NCBI GenBank assembly: GCA_945897725.1
Contig: CAMDFR010000006.1
Coordinates: forward strand, 1 to 64,000
Length of the DNA: 64,000 bases
Direction: 5' to 3'
From: Chitinophaga pinensis
GTDB taxonomy: Bacteria > Bacteroidota > Bacteroidia > Chitinophagales > CAMDFR01
Below the pieces are notes generated by a model, which did no database searches, was not told where the DNA came from, and saw nothing but the letters and a program-made list of their open reading frames with translations. This document shows positions 19,010 to 29,919 of this stretch, piece after piece. Position 1 is the stretch's first letter; the number at the start of each line of letters is the position of its first letter. A program made the position numbers and the translations under genes.

Positions 19010-21625
19010 TTATAGAATCAATGATTTCACTCTTACCAGGGCATCTTGTATCCCGTTTACATTAGTACCTCCAGCGGTTGCATAAAAGGCTTGTCCTCCT
19101 CCTCCCCCCTTGATAAGGCCAGAAATTTCTTTGATTAAATGGGTGGCACTATAACCCTTTTCCTCCACCAATTTTTCGTTTACAACAATAGAAACCATGG
19201 CTTTTTCATTGATGACTGTTCCAAGTATCATCACTAAATTTGGTACTTCATTTTTCAATTGAAAACAAAGATTTTTAATTTGCTCTCCATTATTCAAATC
19301 AATCATTTCACCAATAAAATGAACGCCATTGATTGACTCCATCTTACTCAATAACGTCGACTTAATCAACTGAGATTTTTCTATATCAATGATCTCGATT
19401 TGTTTCTTCAATTTCAGATTTTCTTCCTTCATGGTGAGGAGACTAGACTTCAAATCTTTTGCATTACCAAGCATTTCGCCCAACTCACCAAGCAGTACTT
19501 CTTGACTATTGAAATAGCTAAGCACATGATTAGCAGTAATGGCTTCAATTCTTCTGATACCTGCTGCCACACTACTTTCAGCGATTATTTTGAACGAACC
19601 TATCTCACCTGTCGCCTGAACGTGTGTGCCACCGCACAATTCAACAGAGCTTCCAAATTGGATCACTCTTACATGATCTCCATATTTCTCACCAAACAAA
19701 GCCATCGCGCCTAAATTCTTTGCTTCAGAGATGGGTGTATTTCTTCTTTCGAGTAAGGAAAAATTTTGTTGAATATGATTATTCACAATTTGTTCAATGC
19801 TGCTGAGTTCCTCTTTTGTAATCTTTTGAAAATGGGAAAAATCAAATCTAAGATATTCGCTATTCACCAAAGATCCTCTTTGTTCAACATGCGTACCTAA
19901 AACAGTTCGCAATGCCTCATGCAATAAGTGTGTAGCAGAATGATTTCTTTGAGTATCTTTTCTTTTAGTAACATCAACATTAGCGACAAATACAGATGAC
20001 ATGTTTTCTGGAAGCTTATCTACATAATGAATGATTAATTCATTTTCCTTTTTGGTGTCTTTGATAAAAACTTTTTCATTGGCACTTTCTATAGAACCGC
20101 TATCACCAACCTGACCACCACCTTCGGCATAAAAAGGTGTTTTATCAAATACAAGATGAAATAATTCGCGTTCTTTAAAGCTCACTTTTCTGTACTTTGT
20201 GATGCGTATTTCTGCCGATAGCAAATCATATCCAACAAATTCTGTCAAATTGTTTGGCAGTAATTCAATCCAATCACCTTGATCCATTTCAGCCGCTTTT
20301 CGACTCCTTTCTTTTTGTTTCGTCAATTCCTCTTCAAATCCCTTTTCATCAATCTGTATGCTTTTTTCTGAAGCCATCAACCTGGTTAAATCTATTGGGA
20401 AACCATAAGTATCATATAATTCAAATGCCTGCACACCAGTGATTAAATTATTTTTAATATCTCCTTCCTCTTCCAATGCATTAAATTTTTTGATGCCAGT
20501 TCCTAAAGTTCTTAAAAAGGAATGCTCCTCTTCGTACACTACTTTGCTTACAAACGTGAGTTGCGTTTTCAACTCAGGAAATACGCCATCAAATTGTTCT
20601 ACTAAAGTTGGAATCAGTTTATAAATAAAGGGTTGGTCTTGATTTAAATAGGTGTACCCATAACGTACAGCCCTTCTTAAAATACGTCTGATGACATATC
20701 CTGCTCCATTATTTGAAGGCAATTGACCATCAGCAATACTGAAACAAATCGCTCGGAGATGGTCTACAATTACTCTGCAGGCAATATCCGTTTTCTCATC
20801 TTTGCCATAGGTATAATGATTCTGTGTGCATAGAACCGTGATTAGATCTAGAAATATATCTGTATCATAATTCGATTGCTTGTTTAGAATACATCTTACC
20901 AACCTTTCAAAGCCCATTCCTGTGTCTACATGTCTTTCTGGTAAGGCTTCTAATGAGTTATCTTTTTTTCTATTGTACTGAATAAAAACATTGTTCCATA
21001 TTTCTATTACTTGAGGATGGTCATGATTGACCAAGGTGCTACCATCAACTAATTTTCTTTCTTCATCACTTCTTAAATCAACATGTATTTCTGTGCAGGG
21101 GCCGCATGGACCTGTGTCGCCCATTTCCCAAAAATTATCTTTCTTATTAAACTCTAGAATTCTGTTTTTATCAATCCATTTCGTCCACATTTCTAAGGCT
21201 TCTTCGTCCTTAGGTAATCCTTCCGCAGCATCGCCTTCAAAGATGGTCACATACAAACGAGATTTATCCAATTTATATACCTCTGTCAATAATTCCCAAC
21301 TCCAAGCAATAGCTTCTTCTTTGAAATAATCGCCAAAACTCCAGTTACCGAGCATTTCAAACATCGTGTGATGATAAGTATCTATGCCTACCTCTTCAAG
21401 GTCATTGTGTTTTCCAGAAACACGCAGGCATTTTTGAGTGTCTGCAATCCTGGTAAATTCAGGTTTTTTATTGCCCAAAAAATAATCTTTGAACTGATTC
21501 ATGCCCGCATTTGTAAAAAGTAAAGTGGGGTCATCTTTTACTACAATGGGGGCCGAAGCAACAATTTTATGTCCTTTGGATGCAAAAAAATCTAAAAACT
21601 GTTTTCTTATCTCTCTCGATGTCAT
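19010..21625 (-). CDS. alaS: Alanyl-tRNA synthetase
   Basis: FFASKGHKIVASAP, LLFTNAGMNQFKDYFLG, NHSATHLLHEALR, GGTHVQATGEIGSF, GGGGGQAFYATAGG. Confidence 0.97.
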   Translation of the reverse strand: MTSREIRKQFLDFFASKGHKIVASAPIVVKDDPTLLFTNAGMNQFKDYFLGNKKPEFTRIADTQKCLRVSGKHNDLEEVGIDTYHHTMFEMLGNWSFGDYFKEEAIAWSWELLTEVYKLDKSRLYVTIFEGDAAEGLPKDEEALEMWTKWIDKNRILEFNKKDNFWEMGDTGPCGPCTEIHVDLRSDEERKLVDGSTLVNHDHPQVIEIWNNVFIQYNRKKDNSLEALPERHVDTGMGFERLVRCILNKQSNYDTDIFLDLITVLCTQNHYTYGKDEKTDIACRVIVDHLRAICFSIADGQLPSNNGAGYVIRRILRRAVRYGYTYLNQDQPFIYKLIPTLVEQFDGVFPELKTQLTFVSKVVYEEEHSFLRTLGTGIKKFNALEEEGDIKNNLITGVQAFELYDTYGFPIDLTRLMASEKSIQIDEKGFEEELTKQKERSRKAAEMDQGDWIELLPNNLTEFVGYDLLSAEIRITKYRKVSFKERELFHLVFDKTPFYAEGGGQVGDSGSIESANEKVFIKDTKKENELIIHYVDKLPENMSSVFVANVDVTKRKDTQRNHSATHLLHEALRTVLGTHVEQRGSLVNSEYLRFDFSHFQKITKEELSSIEQIVNNHIQQNFSLLERRNTPISEAKNLGAMALFGEKYGDHVRVIQFGSSVELCGGTHVQATGEIGSFKIIAESSVAAGIRRIEAITANHVLSYFNSQEVLLGELGEMLGNAKDLKSSLLTMKEENLKLKKQIEIIDIEKSQLIKSTLLSKMESINGVHFIGEMIDLNNGEQIKNLCFQLKNEVPNLVMILGTVINEKAMVSIVVNEKLVEEKGYSATHLIKEISGLIKGGGGGQAFYATAGGTNVNGIQDALVRVKSLIL

Positions 21626-21825
21626 ATGTTTGCGTAGAAATATTGTGACTAATGAATGAATGTTCTATTTTTGTTCATCCTCCTCTTTAAAAAGGTGGTC
21701 AAAAGTACAAAAAAGTATTTAACATTAAGGTGTTTTGAATGAACATTTAGCTCTGCCAAGAATCTAACTCAGAGATAAACCACTACTTGTCGCATTCATA
21801 TAAAAGCATCTAGCAATTGCAAAAA

Positions 21826-22797
21826 ATGGCTAAACAAAAGTATTATTATAATATTTCTTCACTCAGATATGAAAAGGTAAAAGTATCTTGGACTAGAAGA
21901 TTGATGACTGTTTTTACCATCATCTGCACTTCTTTGGTATTTGCAGTGGCCATTGTCTACCTGATTCAGAAATTTATCCCTTCTGCTAATGAAAAAAGAT
22001 TGCAGAATGAATTGGCTAAAATGGAAGAACAGTACGATTATTCCTTGAAAGACCTCAACAGAATGCATTTGGTACTTGAATCACTCAGAAAAAGAGATAT
22101 CAATATTTACAGAGTGCTGTATGAAAGTGAACCCTTACCAGATGAGGTGTGGCAAGCTGGATATGGAGGCTCTGAAAGATATAAAGAACTAGAAGGTTTT
22201 AGCAATAGTGACTTAATGAAAGATTTAAATGCGAAAATCGATAAATTGAAGAATCAACTTGTACTTCAATCAAAATCCTATGACACTATTGCTAAACTTG
22301 CCAGAAATAAAGAGGATATGCTGGCATCTATTCCTGCCATTCAACCTGTGTCAAATGCTGATTTAACAAGGATTGCTTCGGGATTTGGTATGCGAATAGA
22401 CCCCATTTATAGAACACCCAGAATGCATACAGGACTTGATTTTACCGCTCCTATCGGAACAGACATTCACGTCACAGGTAAAGGAATAGTAGTAGAAGTG
22501 GAGTACAATAGTGCTGGCTATGGCAATCATGTGATTGTTGATCATGGATTTGGTTACCAAAGCCATTATGCACACATGTCAAGATTCAATTGCAAGGTTG
22601 GAGAAAAAGTAAATCGAGGAGATTTGATTGGCTTCGTGGGTAGCACAGGAAAGAGCACAGGACCGCATTTGCACTATGAGATTATTTATAATGGAGAAAA
22701 AATTGATCCCGTTCACTTTTTCTTTAATGACTTAACGAACGATCAATATTTAAAAATACTGGATGTAGCAGAAAATGCTGCTAAAACACTCGATTAG
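21826..22797 (+). CDS. M23 family metallopeptidase
   Basis: MHTGLDFTAPIGTDIHVTGKG, GYGNHVIVDHGFGYQSHYAHMS, GSTGKSTGPHLHYEI. Confidence 0.93.
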   Translation: MAKQKYYYNISSLRYEKVKVSWTRRLMTVFTIICTSLVFAVAIVYLIQKFIPSANEKRLQNELAKMEEQYDYSLKDLNRMHLVLESLRKRDINIYRVLYESEPLPDEVWQAGYGGSERYKELEGFSNSDLMKDLNAKIDKLKNQLVLQSKSYDTIAKLARNKEDMLASIPAIQPVSNADLTRIASGFGMRIDPIYRTPRMHTGLDFTAPIGTDIHVTGKGIVVEVEYNSAGYGNHVIVDHGFGYQSHYAHMSRFNCKVGEKVNRGDLIGFVGSTGKSTGPHLHYEIIYNGEKIDPVHFFFNDLTNDQYLKILDVAENAAKTLD

Positions 22798-22834
22798 TCC
22801 TTTGTTTCAAAGTACAACCCTATAATAATGAACA

Positions 22835-23170
22835 ATGGCTTTTAAAGAATTTGAATTAAAAAAAATATATTTTTCAATTGGTGAAGTGGCAGAAATGTTT
22901 CAGGTCAATACTTCCTTGATTCGATTCTGGGAAACTGAATTCGATATTTTACAACCCAAAAAAAAGGCTACTGGTGCTAGAAGATATACAGCAGATGACA
23001 TAGACAATTTAAAGCTGATTTATCATTTAGTAAAAGAAAAAGGCTTTACACTTGATGGTGCTAAAACGAAGATCAAAGAAGAAAAAGATGACATTATTAA
23101 AAGGCAAAAAATGATTGTAACGCTAGACAAACTAAAATCTTTTCTAGAAAATCTAAAAGAAAATATGTAA
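22835..23170 (+). CDS. MerR family transcriptional regulator
   Basis: YFSIGEVAEMFQVNTSLIRFWETEFDILQPKKKATGARRYTADDIDNLKLIYHLVKEKGFTLDGAK. Confidence 0.9.
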   Translation: MAFKEFELKKIYFSIGEVAEMFQVNTSLIRFWETEFDILQPKKKATGARRYTADDIDNLKLIYHLVKEKGFTLDGAKTKIKEEKDDIIKRQKMIVTLDKLKSFLENLKENM

Positions 23171-23242
23171 TGCATTCTTAAAAATTCAAGTAAGATTTGA
23201 TTTTAGGAATATTAATGAATATCTTTATTAAAAAATAAGAAC

Positions 23243-23563
23243 ATGAAAACATTAATCATCGCTTTTTTAAGCTTTAGCTCTTTGCTTCTGATGAATACCA
23301 ACAATGCAGAAGCCCGAACGAACTATAATATGGTGAGCGGTAACGAGGTTCAATGCAAGATTATCAATGATCTCGGTCATGATTTCACCTATATGAATGG
23401 TGCTGCTTCATTTACTATTCTAAAAGATGGTGGTGCTGGCCTTAGTTTTCCTATTGGAACCATTTTAACCACCACAAATAGCAAGGGCAAAGTGGTTACT
23501 TTCGTAAAGATATCGACAGAGATGAATGGTAAATCAATACAATTATCGACCTTGATAAAATAA
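23243..23563 (+). CDS. Hypothetical secreted protein
   Basis: 106 aa with signal peptide (MKTLIIAFLSFSSLLLMNTNNAEA); no family recognised. Confidence 0.6.
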   Translation: MKTLIIAFLSFSSLLLMNTNNAEARTNYNMVSGNEVQCKIINDLGHDFTYMNGAASFTILKDGGAGLSFPIGTILTTTNSKGKVVTFVKISTEMNGKSIQLSTLIK

Positions 23564-23584
23564 ATTTCTCTACTACCTAACTTA

Positions 23585-23620
23585 AATGCCCGGAAATACT
23601 CATTTCGGGCATTTTTTTTA
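23585..23620. terminator. Intrinsic terminator between convergent genes
   Basis: AAATGCCCGGAAAT-actc-ATTTCGGGCATTT followed by T-run. Confidence 0.8.
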
Positions 23621-23974
23621 TCCCCAAAAAGCATCTTGTACATGTTCGATAGTACCGGTCTCATTTTCAAAAAGGATAAATAGGATATCAAAACGAGGCT
23701 CTAGGGTCATTTCATTTTGTTCCATAAAGTTCGCTGCTGCCTCTTTTAGCAGTTCTTGTTTCTTTTCACCGACCGTATCGTGAGCCGATTGGTAGTATTT
23801 ACTACTTCTGGTTTTTACTTCCACAAATACTAAATCTGTTTGGTTGCGACAAATAATATCTACCTCGGCTTTTTTGAACCTATAATTTTGAGCTAAAATA
23901 GTGAAGCCATGCTGCTGAAGATATTTCAATGCAAGACTTTCTCCTAACTTACCCAAGTCGTTATGTGTGGCCAT
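23618..23974 (-). CDS. yraN: YraN family (UPF0102) endonuclease-like protein
   Basis: LGKLGESLALKYLQQHGFTILAQNYRFKKAEVDIICRNQTDLVFVEVKTRS. Confidence 0.92.
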   Translation of the reverse strand: MATHNDLGKLGESLALKYLQQHGFTILAQNYRFKKAEVDIICRNQTDLVFVEVKTRSSKYYQSAHDTVGEKKQELLKEAAANFMEQNEMTLEPRFDILFILFENETGTIEHVQDAFWG

Positions 23975-24023
23975 AATGAATAATTAACATCAAAAATCTT
24001 AAAATTTTTCGTAAAATTGCATC

Positions 24024-25007
24024 ATGTTTCAACTTATTAAAAATTTTGACAAGGAATTAACACATGCTATTGAGATAGCAAAAGGCTCAGCCATTTCAGC
24101 ACCAAAAGCTCCAATACACAATATTGTGGTTTCTGGGATGGGAGGTTCAGGAATCGGTGGTAGTTTCATTCATAACCTTGTAGCGTCAGAACTTAGAGTA
24201 CCTTATATAGTAAACAAAGGCTATTTTTTGCCTAAGTATGTAAATGAACATAGCTTGGTAATCATTTGCTCTTATTCTGGAAATACCGAAGAATCAGTAA
24301 ACGCCATTTCGGAAGCACAGGAGGCAAATGCTCAAATCGTGGTCATCACTTCTGGTGGTCAATTATTAAGCATGTCTCAAGAACTTCAAATCGAACATGT
24401 CATTATTCCAGATGGCCGGCCACCGCGTGCTTCTATGGGGTACTCAATGGTTCAAATTCTTTCTGTCCTCATCAAAAAAGCACTTGTTTCAGATACTGCA
24501 CTAAATGAAATGTCGAATGCTATTGAATTTATTCAATCTGAGCAAGAAACGATTATTTTGGAGTCCATGCACTTAGCAGCACAAATAGGTAAAAAATTTC
24601 CAATTATCTATTGCGAAGAAAACATTGAATCCGTTGCTGTTAGATGGAAACAGCAATTTAATGAAAATGCGAAAATGCTCTGCTTACACAATATTTATCC
24701 AGAGTTAAATCACAATGAATTAGTAGGATGGAGAGAAAAAAATGAAGACATCGCATTATTGATTCTTAAAACTGGCGAAGAATATAAAAGAAACCAGTAT
24801 AGAATGCAATTGAACTTGCCAATATTCAAAGCAATAACTCCTACCTTACATGAAATTATTGCGAAAGGAAATAACAAGACCGAAAAACTTTTATACCTCA
24901 TTCATTTCGGCGATTGGTTATCTTATCATTTGGCAGAAATCAGAGGATATGATGCAATGGAGATAGATGTGCTCATACAACTTAAAAATGACCTTGCCAC
25001 GATGTAA
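24024..25007 (+). CDS. Bifunctional phosphoglucose/phosphomannose isomerase
   Basis: VVSGMGGSGIGGSFIHNL, ICSYSGNTEESVNA, VAVRWKQQFNENAKMLC, ELNHNELVGW. Confidence 0.9.
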   Translation: MFQLIKNFDKELTHAIEIAKGSAISAPKAPIHNIVVSGMGGSGIGGSFIHNLVASELRVPYIVNKGYFLPKYVNEHSLVIICSYSGNTEESVNAISEAQEANAQIVVITSGGQLLSMSQELQIEHVIIPDGRPPRASMGYSMVQILSVLIKKALVSDTALNEMSNAIEFIQSEQETIILESMHLAAQIGKKFPIIYCEENIESVAVRWKQQFNENAKMLCLHNIYPELNHNELVGWREKNEDIALLILKTGEEYKRNQYRMQLNLPIFKAITPTLHEIIAKGNNKTEKLLYLIHFGDWLSYHLAEIRGYDAMEIDVLIQLKNDLATM

Positions 25008-25081
25008 TGACATTGAGTTGATTTCTTAGAAATCATACATAGATCAGCTGCACTTTTGCAATTCTCAAATCAGTAAATAAA

Positions 25082-26140
25082 ATGATAGAAAACGAAGAAG
25101 ACTACGAGTTACCCGTAGTGCCTGAAGAGGATGATGAAGACCTTATAGATAAACATGAATTTATAGTCGATAAAGGCCAAGAACCTTATCGTATTGATAA
25201 ATTTATGACTGATAGAATTGAACGAATTTCTCGTACTAAACTACAAGCTGCAGCAAATGCTGGAACGCTCACGGTCAATGATAAAATAGTAAAGTCTAAT
25301 TATAAAATTCGACCTGGTGATAAAATCAGCTTAATCATTACAAAGCCTGTTGGCTATGTAAAAATGGAGCCTGAAAATATTCCATTAAAAATATTATACG
25401 AAGATGAGGATGTTGTAGTCATTGACAAACAAGCTGGACTAGTCGTTCATCCTGGAGTAGGCAATTTTTCGGGAACGCTTGTCAATGCTTTGATGTACCA
25501 TTTTAAATCTTTACCAAACAACGGGGACGAAACACGTCCTGGATTGGTACATCGATTGGATAAAAATACCTCTGGCGTAATGGTGATCGCAAAAAATGAA
25601 TTTGCGATGAGCCATTTGGCTAAACAATTTTTTGAAAGAACGATTGATAGAAACTATGTTGCCTTGGTATGGGGCGACTTTGATGAAGAAAAAGGAGTGG
25701 TAGACGTAAATATTGGTAGAAGCCACAGACAACGTCAACAACAAGAGGTTTTCCCGAATGGTGATGAAGGAAAACATGCCGTGACACATTACGAGGTGCT
25801 AGAACGATTTGGATACTCAAGCTTGGTGAGATGTAAGCTCGAAACGGGTAGAACGCATCAGATTCGTGTGCATATGAAATATATTGGGCATACTGTTTTT
25901 AGTGATGAGCGATATGGTGGGGATAAAATTTTGACCGGTACTATCTATAGCAAATACAAACAGTTTGTAGATAATTGCTTTTCTATTTGCAGAAGACAAG
26001 CTTTACATGCGCGCTCTTTAGGGTTCACACATCCACAAACGGGTAAAAGACTTTCCTTCGAAACTCCGATGCCAACAGATATGGAGGACGTCGTAGAAAA
26101 ATGGAGAAAATATGCAAAATTATTAGAAATACAGAAGTAA
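25082..26140 (+). CDS. rluD: RluA family pseudouridine synthase
   Basis: S4-like N-terminus (YRIDKFMTDRIERISRTKLQ); catalytic GLVHRLDKNTSGVMVIAKN; ETGRTHQIRVHMKYIGH. Confidence 0.93.
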   Translation: MIENEEDYELPVVPEEDDEDLIDKHEFIVDKGQEPYRIDKFMTDRIERISRTKLQAAANAGTLTVNDKIVKSNYKIRPGDKISLIITKPVGYVKMEPENIPLKILYEDEDVVVIDKQAGLVVHPGVGNFSGTLVNALMYHFKSLPNNGDETRPGLVHRLDKNTSGVMVIAKNEFAMSHLAKQFFERTIDRNYVALVWGDFDEEKGVVDVNIGRSHRQRQQQEVFPNGDEGKHAVTHYEVLERFGYSSLVRCKLETGRTHQIRVHMKYIGHTVFSDERYGGDKILTGTIYSKYKQFVDNCFSICRRQALHARSLGFTHPQTGKRLSFETPMPTDMEDVVEKWRKYAKLLEIQK

Positions 26141-26155
26141 GGAGAGAACGCTTTT

Positions 26156-27415
26156 TTATGCTTGCTTAAGCATGCCTTTCGCCTTCCAACCATACCATAA
26201 AATAAATAGATAGCAAGGAATCATTAGTAGATAAGCCATTTGTTTGTCCTGCAATAATTCTCCAAATTTGCCATAGAGCGGAGGTAAAATAGCGCCTCCA
26301 ACAATGCCCATAATCAAAAGTGCTGAGCCAATTTTTGTAAATTTACCAAGACCATTGATCGCTAAAGGCCATACGGCAGGCCAAATCAAGGCATTGGATA
26401 AACCTAATAACGCAAAGCATGCAACGGCCATATTTCCAGTAGTGAAACAAGCTAGACTAACAAACAAGATGCTTAGAATACAACTCAAACGTAAGGCGGT
26501 GGATTGATTGAGATACTTTGGGATGGCAAAAATACCAATCACATAGCCGACTAATAATGCATAACCTGTATAAGTAGCAAAGGTTTTAGCCACTTCCAAG
26601 GAAAAACCTAAATGTTCTCCAAAAGCGGTGAAGGTATCGTAGCTAATCACTTCCACACCTACATACAAAAAGATGGCTACGACTCCAAAAATCAAATTTG
26701 GAAATTGAAAAACAGAAGTTTGTGATGTCGGTTGCACAGCTTCTTCAGTACTTGACGCCTCTTCACTAATTTCTGGTAAATGAATAAAGTAGATGATTGA
26801 TCCTAGCAATGCCAAGCATATAGCAATGATGATGTAAGGCAATACTACCCTTTGCGAAAGCAAATCTAACTCCGCCGCTTTGGCAATAGGATCTAAGGTC
26901 AGTAGCCTTGCCTTTACGCCGTCTACATCTTTTAAAGCAATAGAACCTAAAATAAAAATAGCAGCTATACCAGCCACCTTATTGCAGATACCCATGATGC
27001 TTATTCTTTTGGCTGCACTTTCGATAGGACCAAGAATGGTGACATAAGGATTGGAAGCTGTTTGCAATAAAGCCAAGCCAGTTCCAATGATGAAAAGTCC
27101 AATCAGAAATAAAGAGAAGGTCCTACTATAGGCCGCTGGAATAAATAGTAAAGCACCTATGGACATGGTAAATAAGCCAATCGACATTCCGACTTTAAAG
27201 CCCGTTTTTCTCAAGATCATAGAGGAAGGAATGGCCATAAAAAAATAGGCAGAAAAGAAAGCACTCGCCACAAAAAAAGATTGAGTATCAGTAAGTTGAC
27301 ATGCTATCTTTAAATAGGTAATTAAAGTATTATTAGCCCAGGTGATAAACCCGAAAACAAAAAATAAAGCACCAAGAATAAGAATGGCAAATCGTTGATT
27401 TGATTGTTGTGTCAT
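26156..27415 (-). CDS. Sugar MFS transporter (FucP / glucose-galactose type)
   Basis: FFVFGFITWANNTLITYLKIACQLTDTQSFFVASAFFSAYFFMAIPSSMILRKTGFK. Start placed at ATG 27415 because the longer ORF runs through an intergenic repeat. Confidence 0.87.
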   Translation of the reverse strand: MTQQSNQRFAILILGALFFVFGFITWANNTLITYLKIACQLTDTQSFFVASAFFSAYFFMAIPSSMILRKTGFKVGMSIGLFTMSIGALLFIPAAYSRTFSLFLIGLFIIGTGLALLQTASNPYVTILGPIESAAKRISIMGICNKVAGIAAIFILGSIALKDVDGVKARLLTLDPIAKAAELDLLSQRVVLPYIIIAICLALLGSIIYFIHLPEISEEASSTEEAVQPTSQTSVFQFPNLIFGVVAIFLYVGVEVISYDTFTAFGEHLGFSLEVAKTFATYTGYALLVGYVIGIFAIPKYLNQSTALRLSCILSILFVSLACFTTGNMAVACFALLGLSNALIWPAVWPLAINGLGKFTKIGSALLIMGIVGGAILPPLYGKFGELLQDKQMAYLLMIPCYLFILWYGWKAKGMLKQA

Positions 27416-27580
27416 TGTAGCGAGTTTAGATGATTGTTGGATGCAAGTTATTGAAAGTGTGCCTGAATGTAAAACAGGTTTGTTCACATGAAGGATGTGG
27501 AATTCCATAAGGATAGATGAACGCTGTAAGATTAAAAAATAAAGCAAGCTGAAAATAATAGCATTAGAAGTTGTATGTAT

Positions 27581-27691
27581 GCATGATAGCAAAGACTGCA
27601 GCACTGGGTGCAGCGATAGCTCCACTTGGCTCTGTGGACTATAAGCGAAACACAGGATGCCATGCGGATTTTTAATGCATGGCAGCTGCCC
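27581..27691 (-). repeat. Dispersed structured intergenic repeat, subfamily B, copy 1
   Basis: Reverse strand: GGGCAGC-TGCCATGC-attaaaaatcc-GCATGGCA-TCCTGTGTTTCGCTT-ATAGTCCAC...GTGGAGCTAT-CGCTGCACCCAGTGCTGCAG. Confidence 0.65.
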
Positions 27692-27765
27692 AAGCATTTG
27701 GCATCTCCCATTCGAGCATACAACAATTGAGATATTATCACTAAGTTTGTTGTATAAATACAATT

Positions 27766-29880
27766 ATGAAAAAGCTTTTTTTAGTGTGCTTATTGTTTTC
27801 ATTGGCACTAGTGTGTGATGCTCAATCGAACTACTGTGCTGCTATGGATGAATTAAAAACCCAAATAGCCAACGATAGTGGTTTGCTGCATCGGCTGCGT
27901 ATGGCCGAAATAGACATTCAGACCGAAATGCATAGCGGTAGAAGAGCAAGTATTTTGCATATTCCTGTCTTGTTTCACGTCATTCATAATGGCGACGCTT
28001 ATGGGGTGAATGAAAATATTACTGATGAACAAATTCTCTCTCAAATTGATGCCCTTAATCGCGATTTCAGAAAGCATAACTTCGACACAAGCAAAGTGCC
28101 TGCAGAGTTTATGTCTTTGTTGGGAGACATGCAAATCGAATTTTGCTTGGCTCGATTCGATACGGTTGGCGGTATTACCTCTGGTATTATACGTCAAAAT
28201 TTAGGGGTGCCTGCGTGGGACAGACCACAGATTGAAGGCATCATGAAACCTACCACCATCTGGGATCCTAATCAATATTTTAATATTTGGACTTGTCAGT
28301 TTACAGGCAGTTTAGATTTAGTATTAGGCTATGCTCAGTTTCCTGGATTATATAAGTATACCGATGGAGTGGTGCTTAGATATGATTGTGTTGGCACTAC
28401 TGGCAATATTCGTACAGGTAATGAACTCGGAAGGGTGGCGACACATGAGGCTGGACACTGGATAGGATTGTATCATACCTGGGGCGATGACAATGGTATG
28501 CCAGACGAATGCGCTGGCTCTGATTCGGTGGCAGACACTCCTAATGAAAGAGTAGAGTATTATGGTCGTCCAAGCTTTCCACAAACAAGTTGTGGCTCAC
28601 ATGATATGTTTATGAACTACATGGATTATGTAGATGATTCTGCAAAGTTTATGTTCACTGCGGGCCAAGTGGCACGTGCTCGGGCAAGTCTCTTGTCGCA
28701 GAGAGGCATACTTCTTGCTTCTATCAATTGTAATTTGACTATCGATGCACAATTTTTAAATTTTATTTCACCCTCCGATTCTGTGTGCACCAATAATTTA
28801 ATGAGCACCTTCAAATTCAGAAATAATGCCTTAGAAAATATTTCCTATCTAGAAGCCTTATATAGCATTGATGGAGGCTCGCTTCAATTGGCGACCTGGA
28901 CTGGTTTTCTACATTATCGGGAAGAAGGATATTTTTCTCTACCTGTTGTTGTGGTGGGTGATGGTACACATACCATTTCCGTTACTTTGTTCAATCCAAA
29001 TCATGTGGGCAATGATGATTTCGGTGGCAATGATATTGGTACACGTACCTTTTATGTTACAGGTACCTCAACAGGACTCAACACCCCTATCAGCGAAGGA
29101 TTTGAAGGTTCTACCCTTCCTGTGAATTGGAGTATTCAAAATCCGAATGGGGATATTACCTGGCAATTGTTCACTAGTGGTGGTGCTTTTGGCACCAGTG
29201 CCCAATGTATGATGATGGATAATTATACGCCACCTCTTTCTGTCATGAACAAAAAAGATGGGTTGATTACTGAAGATTATAATTTATTAAATCCGAACAC
29301 GCCTCACTTAACTTTTGATGTTGCCTATGCACGTCGCAGTCCATCGCGCGGAGATACATTGAGTGTCTTTGCATCGCTTGATTGTGGACATACATGGACA
29401 TTGATTTGGAAAAGAGGATCGGCGCAATTGGCGACTACCACAGATGATTTGACAACTATTTTCTATCCAACCAATACCCAATGGCAAAACTATCTTATCA
29501 ATTTATCTCCCTTTGGTAATGCGGATAAAATTCGTTTTAAGTTCGAGAATTTCTCGCAGGTGGGCAATCGACTCTTTTTAGATAATGTGAATCTAAAATC
29601 CTATGGTGTTTCTATTCAAAATTTAAGCGAGACACATCAGGTCAATATCTTCCCAAATCCAGTAGATGAAAGCGTTCATTTAGAACTTTCTGATTATTTC
29701 AAATTGCCTGTTCAATACAGCATCAAGAATGTGTTGGGACAACAATTACAGGAGGGCAGTATCCATTCGAACATCAGTGCTGTAGCCACAGATCATTTGT
29801 TGGATGGATTGTATTTTATCAATATCGAAAGTGCCAATCACAAGTTTTACGCACAAAAAATATTGGTAAAACATCAATAG
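27766..29880 (+). CDS. M43-type (pappalysin-like) secreted zinc metalloprotease with T9SS domain
   Basis: Signal peptide; VATHEAGHWIGLYHTWGDD (HExxHxxGxxH), later FMNYMDYVDD Met-turn; C-terminus VNIFPNPVDESVHLEL...GLYFINIES. Confidence 0.9.
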   Translation: MKKLFLVCLLFSLALVCDAQSNYCAAMDELKTQIANDSGLLHRLRMAEIDIQTEMHSGRRASILHIPVLFHVIHNGDAYGVNENITDEQILSQIDALNRDFRKHNFDTSKVPAEFMSLLGDMQIEFCLARFDTVGGITSGIIRQNLGVPAWDRPQIEGIMKPTTIWDPNQYFNIWTCQFTGSLDLVLGYAQFPGLYKYTDGVVLRYDCVGTTGNIRTGNELGRVATHEAGHWIGLYHTWGDDNGMPDECAGSDSVADTPNERVEYYGRPSFPQTSCGSHDMFMNYMDYVDDSAKFMFTAGQVARARASLLSQRGILLASINCNLTIDAQFLNFISPSDSVCTNNLMSTFKFRNNALENISYLEALYSIDGGSLQLATWTGFLHYREEGYFSLPVVVVGDGTHTISVTLFNPNHVGNDDFGGNDIGTRTFYVTGTSTGLNTPISEGFEGSTLPVNWSIQNPNGDITWQLFTSGGAFGTSAQCMMMDNYTPPLSVMNKKDGLITEDYNLLNPNTPHLTFDVAYARRSPSRGDTLSVFASLDCGHTWTLIWKRGSAQLATTTDDLTTIFYPTNTQWQNYLINLSPFGNADKIRFKFENFSQVGNRLFLDNVNLKSYGVSIQNLSETHQVNIFPNPVDESVHLELSDYFKLPVQYSIKNVLGQQLQEGSIHSNISAVATDHLLDGLYFINIESANHKFYAQKILVKHQ

Positions 29881-29919
29881 AATCGGATAGCGCTGCCCTT
29901 TTATTGCTCAGCAAGTTTT

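Noticed and set aside
27416-27763. N-terminal 116 codons of the sugar MFS transporter ORF
   Set aside because: This stretch runs through repeat copy 27581-27691 and lacks transporter features; MTQQSNQRFAILILG at 27415 is a normal MFS start.
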